From positions 1 to 64,000 of the forward strand of contig JBBRNO010000016.1 in assembly GCA_038230275.1 (NCBI GenBank): a stretch of DNA of 64,000 bases. The letters run 5' to 3'. The position numbers were made by a program, and so were the translations under genes. Positions 1 through 7,964 of the stretch are shown here, in pieces. This DNA comes from JANXXV01 sp038230275. Its GTDB lineage: Bacteria; Acidobacteriota; Terriglobia; Bryobacterales; Bryobacteraceae. The stretch's first letter is position 1. Each line of letters starts with the position of its first letter. A model generated the notes under the pieces. The model had not been told where the DNA came from. It made no database searches and was given only the letters and a program-made list of their open reading frames with translations.

Positions 1-330
1 GAACTGCTTGTGAATCGAAAAATCCACGACGGCGATGCCGGGCAGCCGGATGTTGTTGGTCCGCGGAGCGTTGCCGAAGCGGCCATTGGGCGGAGCGGTG
101 AAAGCTGCGGTGTTGAACCATTTCTTCCACGTCCGCTGATCCGCCGGCAGATTGCCGTTTTGTCCCGGCACCACGTCCGCGCGCGAACCGATCCCAGTTT
201 CCGTGGTGTCCAGTCCATAAGCGATCGGAGCCGGGAAAACCGGCATCTGGGCGATGGCAAACAGCACCAGTCCAATAAGAATTGTAATAGTCCTGAACTT
301 AGTGCGTAGAGCACTAAAGAACACGCACAT
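1..330 (-). CDS. Truncated C-terminal part of an Oar-like TonB-dependent receptor (runs off the window)
   Basis: The open frame starts at ATG 330 and leaves the window at base 1, giving 110 residues. From about residue 46 on it reads like the extreme C-terminal region of the large carboxypeptidase-regulatory/TonB receptors (Oar family) that abound in Acidobacteria, with stretches such as DQRTWKKWFNTAAFTAP and GRFGNAPRTNNIRLPG followed by a barrel strand VVDFSIHKQF. In full-length members this block lies near residue 950 or later, so here it has been joined to an unrelated hydrophobic start of about 40 residues (ILIGLVLFAIAQ). I infer a gene remnant that retained an open frame rather than a working outer-membrane receptor. 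The start codon may have no function. Confidence 0.5.
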   Translation of the reverse strand, partial: MCVFFSALRTKFRTITILIGLVLFAIAQMPVFPAPIAYGLDTTETGIGSRADVVPGQNGNLPADQRTWKKWFNTAAFTAPPNGRFGNAPRTNNIRLPGIAVVDFSIHKQF

Positions 331-556
331 GGTGGCTCCCTGAAGACTAACTGAACGTTGCCCTTACCGATAAACTTAGGCCAGAGATCGTAGGCTTGCA
401 AGTGATTTCGTAGCCCATTCGCGGTGTTTTAAAAACAAGTTCAAAAGAGAATTAGACTACCCCGTAAGATCGTGCACCCATCGCTCCGCCCCCTGCTAGA
501 CTGTCGGTAGGCTTTCATTCCTCCTACTTCTCACTTCAAAGGTTCCCTTACAAAAA

Positions 557-1660
557 ATGCTTTGTGCTGGTATTGTTGGTCTGCCAAATGTTGGCAAGAG
601 TACACTCTTCAACGCGGTTACGCAAACGCGGAAAGCGATGGCTGCCAATTATCGCTTTTGTACCATCGAACCCAACCAGGGAATCGTGACGGTTCCGGAC
701 GAACGCCTTGAGGTGCTGGCGAAAATCAGCCGCACCCAGAAAATAATCCCCTCCGTGTTTGAATTTGTCGATATTGCCGGCCTGGTGAAAGGGGCCAGCC
801 AAGGCGAAGGATTGGGGAACCAGTTTCTGGGTCATATCCGCGAAGTGGATGCGATCGTCCAAGTGGTTCGTTGTTTTGAGAATTCCGACATTGAACACGT
901 AATGGATTCAGTGGATCCCATCCGCGATATTGAGGTGGTCAACACCGAACTGGTTCTAGCCGATCTGGACAGCATACAGAAGCGGCGTAAACGGCAGCAA
1001 AAAGTGGCTAAAGCGGGCGACAAAGCGGCGCAGGCGGAACTGGATTTGCTGGATCGGCTGGAACCCCATTTCGATCAGGGAAAGCACGCGGTCACGTTGG
1101 AAGTGACGCCGGAAGAGGCAGCCCTGATGAAACTGCTTTTCCTGTTGACGGCCAAGCCGACTCTGTTTGCCTGCAATGTGGCGGAAGACGATCTGGCCAA
1201 CCCCGATGCGAATCCGTGGGTGCAGAAGGTGAAAGCCTATGCGGCGGAGCATTTGGGAACCATCGCCGTGGTGGTTTCGGCCGAGATTGAATCCGAACTT
1301 TGCGCGCTTCCCCCCGATGAACGCGCGGAATATCTTGCCGGGTTAGGCGTGGATCAATCCGGCGCGGGAACGCTAGTTAAGCAGGCTTACTACCTTTTGG
1401 GCCTGCGGACGTACTTGACGACGGGCGAGAAAGAGACGCGCGCATGGACCATCCGTGCCGGAGACAAAGCGCCACAGGCGGCCGGAGTGATTCACTCCGA
1501 CTTCGAGAAGAGTTTTATTTCGGCGGAAACCATTGCCTACGATGATCTGGTCTCGTGCGGCAGCTTTGGCAAAGCCCGGGAACAGGGCAAGCTGCGAACC
1601 GAGGGTAAAGAGTATGTCGTGCAGGACGGCGACATTATGGATTTCAAGACCTTTCTCTAG
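557..1660 (+). CDS. ychF: Redox-regulated P-loop ATPase YchF (OLA1 family)
   Basis: This 367-residue protein matches the size of YchF (363 in E. coli). The P-loop GLPNVGKST is at residues 8-16, the switch II/G3 region reads DIAGLVKGASQGEGLG, and the G4 motif is NVAE instead of NKxD, the change that gives this family ATP rather than GTP preference. The C-terminus is a TGS-type domain ending in DFKTFL. YchF binds ribosomes and acts in translation and oxidative-stress responses in the cytoplasm. It is a single-gene unit here, with a T/C-rich leader upstream. The start at 557 begins directly with the G1 strand (MLCAGIVGLPN), so no earlier start is expected. Confidence 0.97.
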   Translation: MLCAGIVGLPNVGKSTLFNAVTQTRKAMAANYRFCTIEPNQGIVTVPDERLEVLAKISRTQKIIPSVFEFVDIAGLVKGASQGEGLGNQFLGHIREVDAIVQVVRCFENSDIEHVMDSVDPIRDIEVVNTELVLADLDSIQKRRKRQQKVAKAGDKAAQAELDLLDRLEPHFDQGKHAVTLEVTPEEAALMKLLFLLTAKPTLFACNVAEDDLANPDANPWVQKVKAYAAEHLGTIAVVVSAEIESELCALPPDERAEYLAGLGVDQSGAGTLVKQAYYLLGLRTYLTTGEKETRAWTIRAGDKAPQAAGVIHSDFEKSFISAETIAYDDLVSCGSFGKAREQGKLRTEGKEYVVQDGDIMDFKTFL

Positions 1661-2529
1661 CGGCTATTGAAGGTGTTGCAGGCCGATACCTTGCCCTCTT
1701 CCAGGCCTCGACGGAACCAATTCACGCGCTGGGCGGAGGATCCGTGGGTGAACGATTCGGGGCTAACGCTGCGTCCAGCCATCCGCTGCAGCCGGTCGTC
1801 TCCTACCGCGGCCGCGGCCTTCAATCCAGATTCCACATCAGCGGCGTCAATGATTTTTCTTTGCTCGGTGGAGTTGGCCCAAACTCCGGCAAAGCAATCC
1901 GCCTGCAATTCGAGTTTCACAGACAAAGGATTTACTTCGCGGGGATTGCTTTCCTGCAGACGCCGGACCTTTCCCTCGATTCCAAGGATCTTTTGCAGGT
2001 GATGTCCAATTTCGTGGGCCAGCACGTAGGCTTGCGCGAACTCACCGGGAGCCCCGAAACGCTGCTTCAGTTCGTCGAAGAAGCCCAGATCGACGTAGAC
2101 TTTTTCATCTTCGGGGCAATAAAACGGTCCCGTCGCCGATTCGGCCGCGCCGCAACCGGATTGCGTATAGTCGCGGAAGAGCACCAGTTTCGCGTGCCGG
2201 TAGGAAGCGCCAGACTGAGGCAGCAAGTGCTCCCAGTTCCGCTGCACATCATCAAGGACAAAAGACACGAACTGCACTTCTCGCTTTTCGCCCGCCGAAC
2301 GTGCGGGGTCGGAGGTGGTTTCGATCCGCCGGGACGGCTGCTGCGCTCCCCCAGAGAACATGGAGAAGAAGTCCTGCTTAAAGATGACGCTGAGCACGAC
2401 GAGAATGAGGGTGCCGCCGATTCCCAGCGAACCGCCCCCAAATCCGCCGAAACTGGCACCGCCTCCGCCGCCGCTGCTATCGCGCCGGTCCTCGATGTCT
2501 TCGCTGATGTCACCTGGCGTCCATTGCAT
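1657..2529 (-). CDS. Membrane-anchored neutral zinc metallopeptidase (YpfJ/KPN_02809 family)
   Basis: The 290-residue protein has a short charged N-terminus, a glycine-rich stretch (residues 20-39), one membrane helix (about 38-50), then an extracytoplasmic catalytic domain. The zinc motif HEIGHH lies at 172-177, with a later conserved segment LELQADCFAGVW supplying a likely third ligand. A cysteine pair (SGCG and FYCPEDEKVYVDLGFF, about 126 and 138) is typical of this family. It is a putative peptidase; no substrate is established for the family. It ends 4 bases inside the stop region of ychF on the other strand, so the two genes are convergent. Family assignment is secure, function is not. 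Confidence 0.92.
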   Translation of the reverse strand: MQWTPGDISEDIEDRRDSSGGGGGASFGGFGGGSLGIGGTLILVVLSVIFKQDFFSMFSGGAQQPSRRIETTSDPARSAGEKREVQFVSFVLDDVQRNWEHLLPQSGASYRHAKLVLFRDYTQSGCGAAESATGPFYCPEDEKVYVDLGFFDELKQRFGAPGEFAQAYVLAHEIGHHLQKILGIEGKVRRLQESNPREVNPLSVKLELQADCFAGVWANSTEQRKIIDAADVESGLKAAAAVGDDRLQRMAGRSVSPESFTHGSSAQRVNWFRRGLEEGKVSACNTFNSR

Positions 2530-2923
2530 GCAATTTCCTCCTCGCTGGTATTATCCCGCGTTTGTCGACGAGGTTGGACGCGGTTTTAAGGGCAAATAGG
2601 ACACTCGATACAGTGGAACCAGGATTACACCGTGTTCCCTTCGTGCACGGTTTGTGTCATATCGGACACGATGGGCCGAAATGAACCAACATGCCACTTG
2701 GTACTAACGGAGTTCCGGCAGAAACGTAAGTATAACATTCTGAAGTAAGTGTTAGTAATCAGTCAAGATATAATACCCCCATCTGAGGGGACTGTATACT
2801 CCAAGTAAGGGTGTCTAAGATCCGGGCTAAGTGATGTAGTATTTACCTAGAGATGTCATGTTAGCTTTCTGCGCAGCCGTTGTGAGAACAGAGCAGGCGG
2901 CCAGCCGACATAGGGACGAATGG
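2530..2923. other. Divergent intergenic region with candidate promoter and small inverted repeats
   Basis: About 390 bases separate the metallopeptidase from the sigma factor and I see no convincing gene. A TATAAT hexamer lies at 2769-2774 with only a poor -35 match. GTGTC/GACAC arms at 2654-2658 and 2665-2669 form a small dyad, and CCCC/GGGG arms at 2777-2780 and 2787-2790 follow the -10-like sequence. A CACTTGGTAC copy of a motif that recurs elsewhere in the window is at 2695-2704. This may be the control region of the sigma factor gene; none of these sites is proven. Confidence 0.4.
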
Positions 2924-3619
2924 ATGATAACCAACTTGAAATCAGACGGCGTGCCGGCAATACCGCATTCCCAGATACCGCAAGTGCAGACGACCTGGTG
3001 CTCGGAAGTGGATTGGACGGCGTTGCTGCTGCGCGTTCAAAACCGCGAACGTGCTGCGGTTGATGAACTCTACACTGTGATTTCGCGAGGAATTCTCTTT
3101 CTGCTGCGCCGCCGACTGCCGATAGAAGAATCCAAAGACCGCTTGCACGAAGTATTTCTGATCTTAATCGATGCTATTCAGGGGGGACGCGTTGTGGATC
3201 CACGCGCGTTCCCTGGGTACGCAGTCACCGTCGCCAAGCGCCAGGCGTGGTCGCAAATTCGGGTCCGTTCCGGCCCGGAGTGCAGTTGTGATGAAGGTGT
3301 GATGGAGCGCGTATTTGCAGATAACAAGGACGATCCCTATCGGATACTAGCGGAAGCCGAGCAGCATACTCTGGTTAACCGGGCATTGAGTTTGCTTCAC
3401 CCCCGGCAGCGCGAAGTCCTTCGGCGGTTCTACGTTTTCGAGGAATCGAAAGAAGAGATCTGTGCTTCGATGAATTTGACGGAAACCCAGTTCCGGTTGT
3501 TGAAGTCGAGAGCGAAGGCGCGGTTTGGAGAGGTGGGCCGCGATTCGCTCATGCGTAGGCCAGCTGCGAGACAGTTAGCCCTTGGGATACGGAAAGCGGT
3601 TGCAAAAGGCGTCGCTTAG
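2924..3619 (+). CDS. ECF-type RNA polymerase sigma factor
   Basis: The frame is open from 2858, but ATG 2924 follows an AGGGA ribosome site and gives a normal family N-terminus (231 residues). Region 2 is visible as RAAVDELYTVISRGILFLLRRRL and onward through a helix ending PRAFPGYAVTVAKRQAW, and region 4 as a helix-turn-helix around HPRQREVLRRFYVFEESKEE and MNLTETQFRLLKSRAKAR. The spacing and length fit sigma-70 subfamily ECF factors. No anti-sigma gene lies next to it: the following gene encodes a secreted glycine-rich protein, which could be its target but that is only a guess. The terminal 30 residues beyond region 4 are basic and unassigned. Confidence 0.85.
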   Translation: MITNLKSDGVPAIPHSQIPQVQTTWCSEVDWTALLLRVQNRERAAVDELYTVISRGILFLLRRRLPIEESKDRLHEVFLILIDAIQGGRVVDPRAFPGYAVTVAKRQAWSQIRVRSGPECSCDEGVMERVFADNKDDPYRILAEAEQHTLVNRALSLLHPRQREVLRRFYVFEESKEEICASMNLTETQFRLLKSRAKARFGEVGRDSLMRRPAARQLALGIRKAVAKGVA

Positions 3620-3633
3620 GTCCTATGAGCTGC

Positions 3634-3651
3634 CGTCTATTATGATAGACG
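3634..3651. repeat. 7-bp perfect inverted repeat between sigma factor and secreted protein genes
   Basis: The arms CGTCTAT (3634-3640) and ATAGACG (3645-3651) are separated by four bases and end just before the GGAGG ribosome site of the next gene. The hairpin could be an operator or could affect translation of the downstream gene; there is no T run, so a terminator is unlikely. Confidence 0.4.
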
Positions 3652-3664
3652 CGGAGGACCATCC

Positions 3665-4378
3665 ATGAAAAATAAATCGGTCTTGCTGGCGTTAACCATG
3701 CTGGCTTGCGCCACGCATCTGAGTGCGCAAAGAGTGCAAACCTTCCGGGCGAATATCACCGGGGGCGGTGGTGACGGCGGGAAGTGCACCATCGAGGTGG
3801 AAGTCGACGACACGGCTGAAGTTGAGGTGTCCGGAGTGGAAGGACGACTCCGGACATTGTCCGGCAATCCTTCAAACTGGCGGAGGTTTCAGTGCACATC
3901 GCCGCTTCCCCGCAATCCGGCGGACTTCCGATTTCGCGGAATCGACGGCCGTGGAAGAGTGGAACTGATCGCCGATCCCCGTAACAGCGGTGGACGTGCG
4001 GTGGTCCGAATCCAGGATTCAAAAGGCGGGCGCGAAGGTTACACCTTCGATCTGGAATGGCGCGGCGGCGGAGGCGGCTATCAGGGTGGCGGTTACCCCG
4101 GTGGGGCCTATCCGGGTGGAGGTGGCGGAAGGCAATTCGCGATAGCGGAAGCCATGGATGTGTGCAGGAACGCAGTGCGGGAGAGGGCCCGGCGGGATTT
4201 TGGCGTCAGGGACCTGGAGTTTCGCAACATCAACCGGGACGATAATCCTGGCAGGAATGATTGGATTGTAGGCAATTTCGATGGCAGGGGTGGCGGCAAT
4301 CGGGATCGCTACAGCTTTGCGTGCTCAGTGGATTTCAGAAGTGGAAACGTCCGCTCAGTAGACGTTCGACGCCGCTAG
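3665..4378 (+). CDS. Secreted glycine-rich protein of unknown family
   Basis: The 237-residue protein has a clear signal peptide (MKNKSVLLALTMLACATHLSAQ, cut after about residue 22), preceded by a GGAGG site at 3652-3656. The first half looks like a small beta domain (residues 25-130), then a flexible Gly/Tyr/Pro linker made of repeated GGGYQGGGYPGGAYPGG-like units (about 138-155), then a second domain (about 160-235) with an FAIAEAMDVCRNAVRERAR helix. I do not recognise the family. Similar two-domain secreted proteins with a glycine hinge occur in Acidobacteria. It may be extracellular or periplasmic. Confidence 0.75.
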   Translation: MKNKSVLLALTMLACATHLSAQRVQTFRANITGGGGDGGKCTIEVEVDDTAEVEVSGVEGRLRTLSGNPSNWRRFQCTSPLPRNPADFRFRGIDGRGRVELIADPRNSGGRAVVRIQDSKGGREGYTFDLEWRGGGGGYQGGGYPGGAYPGGGGGRQFAIAEAMDVCRNAVRERARRDFGVRDLEFRNINRDDNPGRNDWIVGNFDGRGGGNRDRYSFACSVDFRSGNVRSVDVRRR

Positions 4379-4381
4379 TGG

Positions 4382-4478
4382 AGTGTCCGCGAATTGGGTG
4401 GACACTACCGGAAAAGGCTCCTTTTCAGTCGCGGCTCGGAAACTACTGTTGCAGCAACGAGCCCTAGACCGAGCCGCG
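4382..4478 (+). ncRNA. Structured intergenic element: three stacked inverted repeats
   Basis: Three dyads lie one after another between two plus-strand genes. AGTGTCC/GGACACT arms are at 4382-4388 and 4400-4406; GAAAAG/CTTTTC arms at 4411-4416 and 4421-4426 (a terminator-like hairpin for the upstream gene); and a perfect 10-bp pair CGCGGCTCGG/CCGAGCCGCG at 4430-4439 and 4469-4478, enclosing a small GTTGC/GCAAC palindrome. The first two probably end transcription of the upstream gene. The third could be the leader of the downstream gene or part of a small RNA; there is no match to a known riboswitch class that I recognise. Confidence 0.4.
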
Positions 4479-4566
4479 CGCGTGAGCAAGCCGTTTCTTG
4501 TGTCCAGTTATTTGTCGGACAGTACCCTAGCTGCATGGCGGCACGGTAGAATCGCTGCAGACCTTT

Positions 4567-5757
4567 ATGCGAAGACGGATTGTTGCGGTTCTGATTTTTG
4601 CCCTTCTTCTGGCGGTTGCCTATGTTGCCGCCCAGACGTCCCAGTTAGAAACCTTCCGGCAAATGTCGATAGCGGCGGAAACCAAGGGGTTAGCCGAACC
4701 GTTTCGGGGTATCTCCACAAACGGCGCGGTGCAGCCCGGGCTGTATTCGCTGCGCTCGACTGGGGTTTCTACCGAACCGGTGCGCCGGGCCGCTAGCGCT
4801 TTCCTCGCCGCTCTGGACCCAGCCAAACGCAAACGAACGACATTTCCGGTGGACGATGTGGAATGGCGGAAATGGATGAATCAGGATTTCTACGTGCGGC
4901 AAGGGGTCAGTTTTCAGGAGATGTCCGAATCCGAACGGGAAGCGGCTTTCGGTCTGATGCGGGCGTCGCTAAGCGCGAAAGGCCTCCAGCTTTCACGCGA
5001 CATCATGAAGCTGAATTACACTCTGGGCGAGTTGAACAACAACAATTTCCTTCGCTACGGGGAGTGGTTGTATTGGATTACGGTGATGGGGGAGCCATCC
5101 AAAGATAAGCCTTGGGGTTGGCAATTGGACGGCCATCATCTGATCGTTAACTACTTTGTGCTGGGAGATCAGGTGGTGATGTCTCCCGTATTTGTCGGAT
5201 CCGAGCCGGTGATCGCAACCTCCGGCAAGTATAAAGGAACCGCTATTCTGCAAGCTGAGCAAAGTCTGGGATTAAAGATGGTTCAGGCGCTGGACGAGGG
5301 GCAGCGCAAAAAAGCAATTCTGGAAGTTTCCAAGACCGGCAACAATAACCTGGCTGAAGCATTTAAGGACAACCTTGTTCTGGATTATGCGGGTGTCCCG
5401 GCGCGTGAACTGGACACTGCCCTGCAGCAGCAATTATTGACGTTGATTGACGAGTATGTGCGGAACATGGACGATGGCCACGCGCGGGTGAAGATGGAAG
5501 AAGTACGCAGCCACATCGCGGAGACTTACTTCGCCTGGATTGGCGGCACAACGGAGCAAAGCGTCTATTATTATCGGATCCACAGTCCGGTGATTCTGAT
5601 TGAATTCGATCATCAGCGGCCGGTTGGGTTACGGCACCTGTCGGCGAATCCGCAACTGCCGGATCATGAGCATATCCATGCGGTGTTTCGTACGCCCAAC
5701 GGAAACGACTACGGGAAAGACCTGCTGCGGCAGCACTATCTCCAGCATCCACACTAG
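4567..5757 (+). CDS. Secreted DUF3500 family protein
   Basis: The 396-residue protein starts with a signal peptide (MRRRIVAVLIFALLLAVAYVAA) and then carries the DUF3500 fold from about residue 70 to the end. Family hallmarks are RYGEWLYWITVMGEPSKDKPWGWQ, HHLIVNYFVLGDQVVMSPVFVG and VILIEFDHQRP, with histidine-rich C-terminal motifs PDHEHIHAVFRTPNGNDYG. The biochemical activity of DUF3500 proteins is not established. The protein is likely exported. It stands alone, separated from neighbours by about 190 and 290 bases. Confidence 0.88.
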   Translation: MRRRIVAVLIFALLLAVAYVAAQTSQLETFRQMSIAAETKGLAEPFRGISTNGAVQPGLYSLRSTGVSTEPVRRAASAFLAALDPAKRKRTTFPVDDVEWRKWMNQDFYVRQGVSFQEMSESEREAAFGLMRASLSAKGLQLSRDIMKLNYTLGELNNNNFLRYGEWLYWITVMGEPSKDKPWGWQLDGHHLIVNYFVLGDQVVMSPVFVGSEPVIATSGKYKGTAILQAEQSLGLKMVQALDEGQRKKAILEVSKTGNNNLAEAFKDNLVLDYAGVPARELDTALQQQLLTLIDEYVRNMDDGHARVKMEEVRSHIAETYFAWIGGTTEQSVYYYRIHSPVILIEFDHQRPVGLRHLSANPQLPDHEHIHAVFRTPNGNDYGKDLLRQHYLQHPH

Positions 5758-6045
5758 CGGACGTCAGCTTCCGCGTTCTGGCCACCAAAATATCGCCGGA
5801 AAGTCCATAAGTGGCAGCAATGTCAACCGGATGCCCCACGTTCGCGGCTCTGCTATCAATTCCTGCAAGGGGCTCCATAAAAACAATCGATAGGGAAAAG
5901 TGACGCCAGAGCTTCAGAAATGAGTGTTGTATCATTCATAATCAGAGATTAGTCAACGATCACGCGAGGTGAACAGCCGGCTCCACGTTTCCCGGCCTGT
6001 TCTCCGAGAGTCGGGATTTTGGCTACGGCTAGATCAAGGAGACGA

Positions 6046-7476
6046 ATGGACAACCAACTACAAAACCGCTTAAGCCTTCCGTACGCGGAATTGGAAGAGC
6101 TCAATCTGAAAGCCAAGGAGCAGCGCAAGAAGCGGGTTCCTATCGGACAGATCCAGGAAGAGCGACTCAAGTACCTGACCGATGAAAAGCGGATCAAGGC
6201 CGTGACGTTGATGTTCAGCGACCTGGAAGGCCGCTTGCACATGCTGGACTACGACAAGAAGTTTCTAGTGAAGAGCTGGGACAACTTGACGTTTGACGGA
6301 TCTTCGATTCGCGGGTTTACCGCACAAAAAGAGAGCGACCTACGGCTTGGTATCGATTGGAATGCGTTCTATTGGGTCCCTTCGGATATCTTCGGCACCG
6401 GAAAGGTATTGGTCTTTGGCGAGGTAATCGACAAAGATGGCAGCCTCTACAGCGGAGATCTTCGCGCGGTTCTGAAAGACTACGCGCAGAAGCAATACGC
6501 GGCGAATGGCTATACGCTGAACGCGGCGAACGAAATCGAGGGCTTCCTGTTCAAAGGCGTGGACGCTGAAAAACACTACACCGAACTCAGCGGATTTGAG
6601 TATGTGAACACCGGCGGCTATTATCACTCGTTGCCGGGCGACCCGCTGCGGACGTTCATCGACGCCGCCGCGGAAGTACAGCGGGCGATGGGCTTTGAGA
6701 ACGAGAAAGATCACCCGGAAGTGGCGCCGTCGCAGTTTGAGATCAACTACACCTATTCCGACGCAGTTTCCGCCGCCGATCAGATCCAGCTGTATAAACT
6801 GATTTGCCGCCAGATTGCCACCAAGATGGGCATGAGCGTCAGCTTCTTGCCGAAGCCTGTGGTGGGCGTCAACGGAAGTGGCATGCACACCAACGTGTCC
6901 GTGATGAAAGACGGCCAGAACATCTTCTGGGATCCGAAGGGCGTCGAGAAGATGAGTCCGTTCGCGTGGGATTTCGTGGACCGGATTCTTACCCACGGAA
7001 ACGACATCTGCCTGCTGCTGAACGCCAGCGTCAACGCTTATCGCCGGCTGGACCCGCACTTTGAAGCTCCAAACCAAATCAAAGCATCGGCGACGGACCG
7101 CGGATCCATGGTTCGGATTCCGATTGGGAACGAGAAGAGCGCCCGCGTGGAAGTGCGGTCGGTTGGACCGGACGCCAGTCCGTATATGACGCTCTTGTCG
7201 GTGTTCAAGACCGGGCTGGACGGCAACATCGCGGACATCGAAAATCTGCGAAATGCGCCGCGCTACCTGCCGGACAACATCTACGACGCGCTGACCAATT
7301 TCCGCGCCGCCGAATGGACCACCACGCTATTGGGTGAAGATGTAAAGGGCCGCTATGCCGATCTTAAACAGGCTTCGGCGGATCGTTGCGCACGGCAACT
7401 GGGGACCATCGTGAAATCCCCGGAAGTGCTGTTCCATCACGAAGTTTACAATCAGTTCCTCTGGAACCGCTTCTAG
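6046..7476 (+). CDS. glnA: Glutamine synthetase, type I-like
   Basis: ATP-dependent glutamine synthetase that joins ammonia to glutamate in the cytoplasm. Start ATG 6046 is chosen because AAGGAG precedes it by six bases; an in-frame TTG at 6019 would only add nine residues without a ribosome site. The 476-residue protein shows the N-terminal beta-grasp motif FDGSSIRGF, the metal-binding NEIEGF, the ATP/ammonia loop VNGSGMHTNVSV and the glutamate loop NASVNAYRRLDPHFEAPN. A PDNIYDAL segment sits where adenylylated enzymes have NLYDLP, so regulation by adenylylation cannot be excluded. A GC-rich hairpin follows the stop codon. Confidence 0.93.
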   Translation: MDNQLQNRLSLPYAELEELNLKAKEQRKKRVPIGQIQEERLKYLTDEKRIKAVTLMFSDLEGRLHMLDYDKKFLVKSWDNLTFDGSSIRGFTAQKESDLRLGIDWNAFYWVPSDIFGTGKVLVFGEVIDKDGSLYSGDLRAVLKDYAQKQYAANGYTLNAANEIEGFLFKGVDAEKHYTELSGFEYVNTGGYYHSLPGDPLRTFIDAAAEVQRAMGFENEKDHPEVAPSQFEINYTYSDAVSAADQIQLYKLICRQIATKMGMSVSFLPKPVVGVNGSGMHTNVSVMKDGQNIFWDPKGVEKMSPFAWDFVDRILTHGNDICLLLNASVNAYRRLDPHFEAPNQIKASATDRGSMVRIPIGNEKSARVEVRSVGPDASPYMTLLSVFKTGLDGNIADIENLRNAPRYLPDNIYDALTNFRAAEWTTTLLGEDVKGRYADLKQASADRCARQLGTIVKSPEVLFHHEVYNQFLWNRF

Positions 7477-7484
7477 CAATTACG

Positions 7485-7524
7485 GGCCCCGGTGGCAATC
7501 GCCGGGGCCGCCTGCCCGCCTTTT
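7485..7524 (+). terminator. Probable terminator of the glutamine synthetase gene
   Basis: A perfect 8-bp stem GGCCCCGG/CCGGGGCC (7485-7492 and 7502-7509) begins nine bases after the stop codon and is followed, after a short spacer, by TTTT at 7521-7524. The T run is short and somewhat distant, so strength is uncertain. Confidence 0.6.
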
Positions 7525-7560
7525 GATCTTGCTGTCCACTATGAAAAATCCCGCTGCCGG

Positions 7561-7587
7561 CTGTTGAGCGTGGCTTTCGCTCAACAG
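7561..7587. repeat. 10-bp perfect inverted repeat
   Basis: CTGTTGAGCG (7561-7570) and CGCTCAACAG (7578-7587) flank a 7-base loop. No T run follows on the plus strand, and only a later TTTT on the minus strand, so it may be a weak minus-strand terminator for the methyltransferase transcript or part of a small RNA. Confidence 0.4.
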
Positions 7588-7964
7588 AATCCCTTCGCTT
7601 GTTGAAATAGGGCAAAGCTGTCGAGGGGGGAGATCCATTGGCCTGAGTAAAAATGAATCTCGGGTCAGTGATTATTTCTTCAGCTTATAAACTTGCTACC
7701 AGTGCGTGAACGGGCTGCCGAGAGATACGACCGTTTCCGTTCTGAATTTCATTCCAAACTTTGCCGATACTGATGCGCCTGAGCCGTGCCGGAGTTCTAA
7801 CAGACCTCGCAAGCCGGCTTCAGCCAAAATTCGACTGCCTGGCGTAAGATCCGCGTCCTGTAGCAGGCCGGTGCTTGATTGCGGAAAAAGTCGTTCTGAA
7901 TTTTGGCTTTGAACTCTTTTAACCAGGCGCTAGTTTCAAACGACGGGCGGCGCACGGACTTGGT
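7588..7964. other. Intergenic region between convergent genes
   Basis: About 490 bases lie between glnA and the methyltransferase in total. No reading frame here looks coding. The notable structure is the long dyad at 7822-7908, listed separately; the rest shows nothing I recognise. Confidence 0.4.
7822..7908. ncRNA. Candidate structured RNA or bidirectional terminator with an 11-bp closing stem
   Basis: AGCCAAAATTC (7822-7832) is perfectly complementary to GAATTTTGGCT (7898-7908). Just inside, GACT and AGTC can extend the stem across a small bulge, and GCCTG/CAGGC can form an inner hairpin. The plus-strand copy ends in a T-rich stretch (CTTTT at 7916-7920). The element lies between two convergent genes, so it may stop transcription in both directions, but the 65-base interior is longer than a normal terminator loop and suggests a folded RNA. 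Confidence 0.35.

Noticed and set aside
7561..7587. Perfect hairpin as a strong terminator of glnA
   Set aside because: It lacks a following T run and the hairpin at 7485-7509 lies closer to the stop codon and is more likely.
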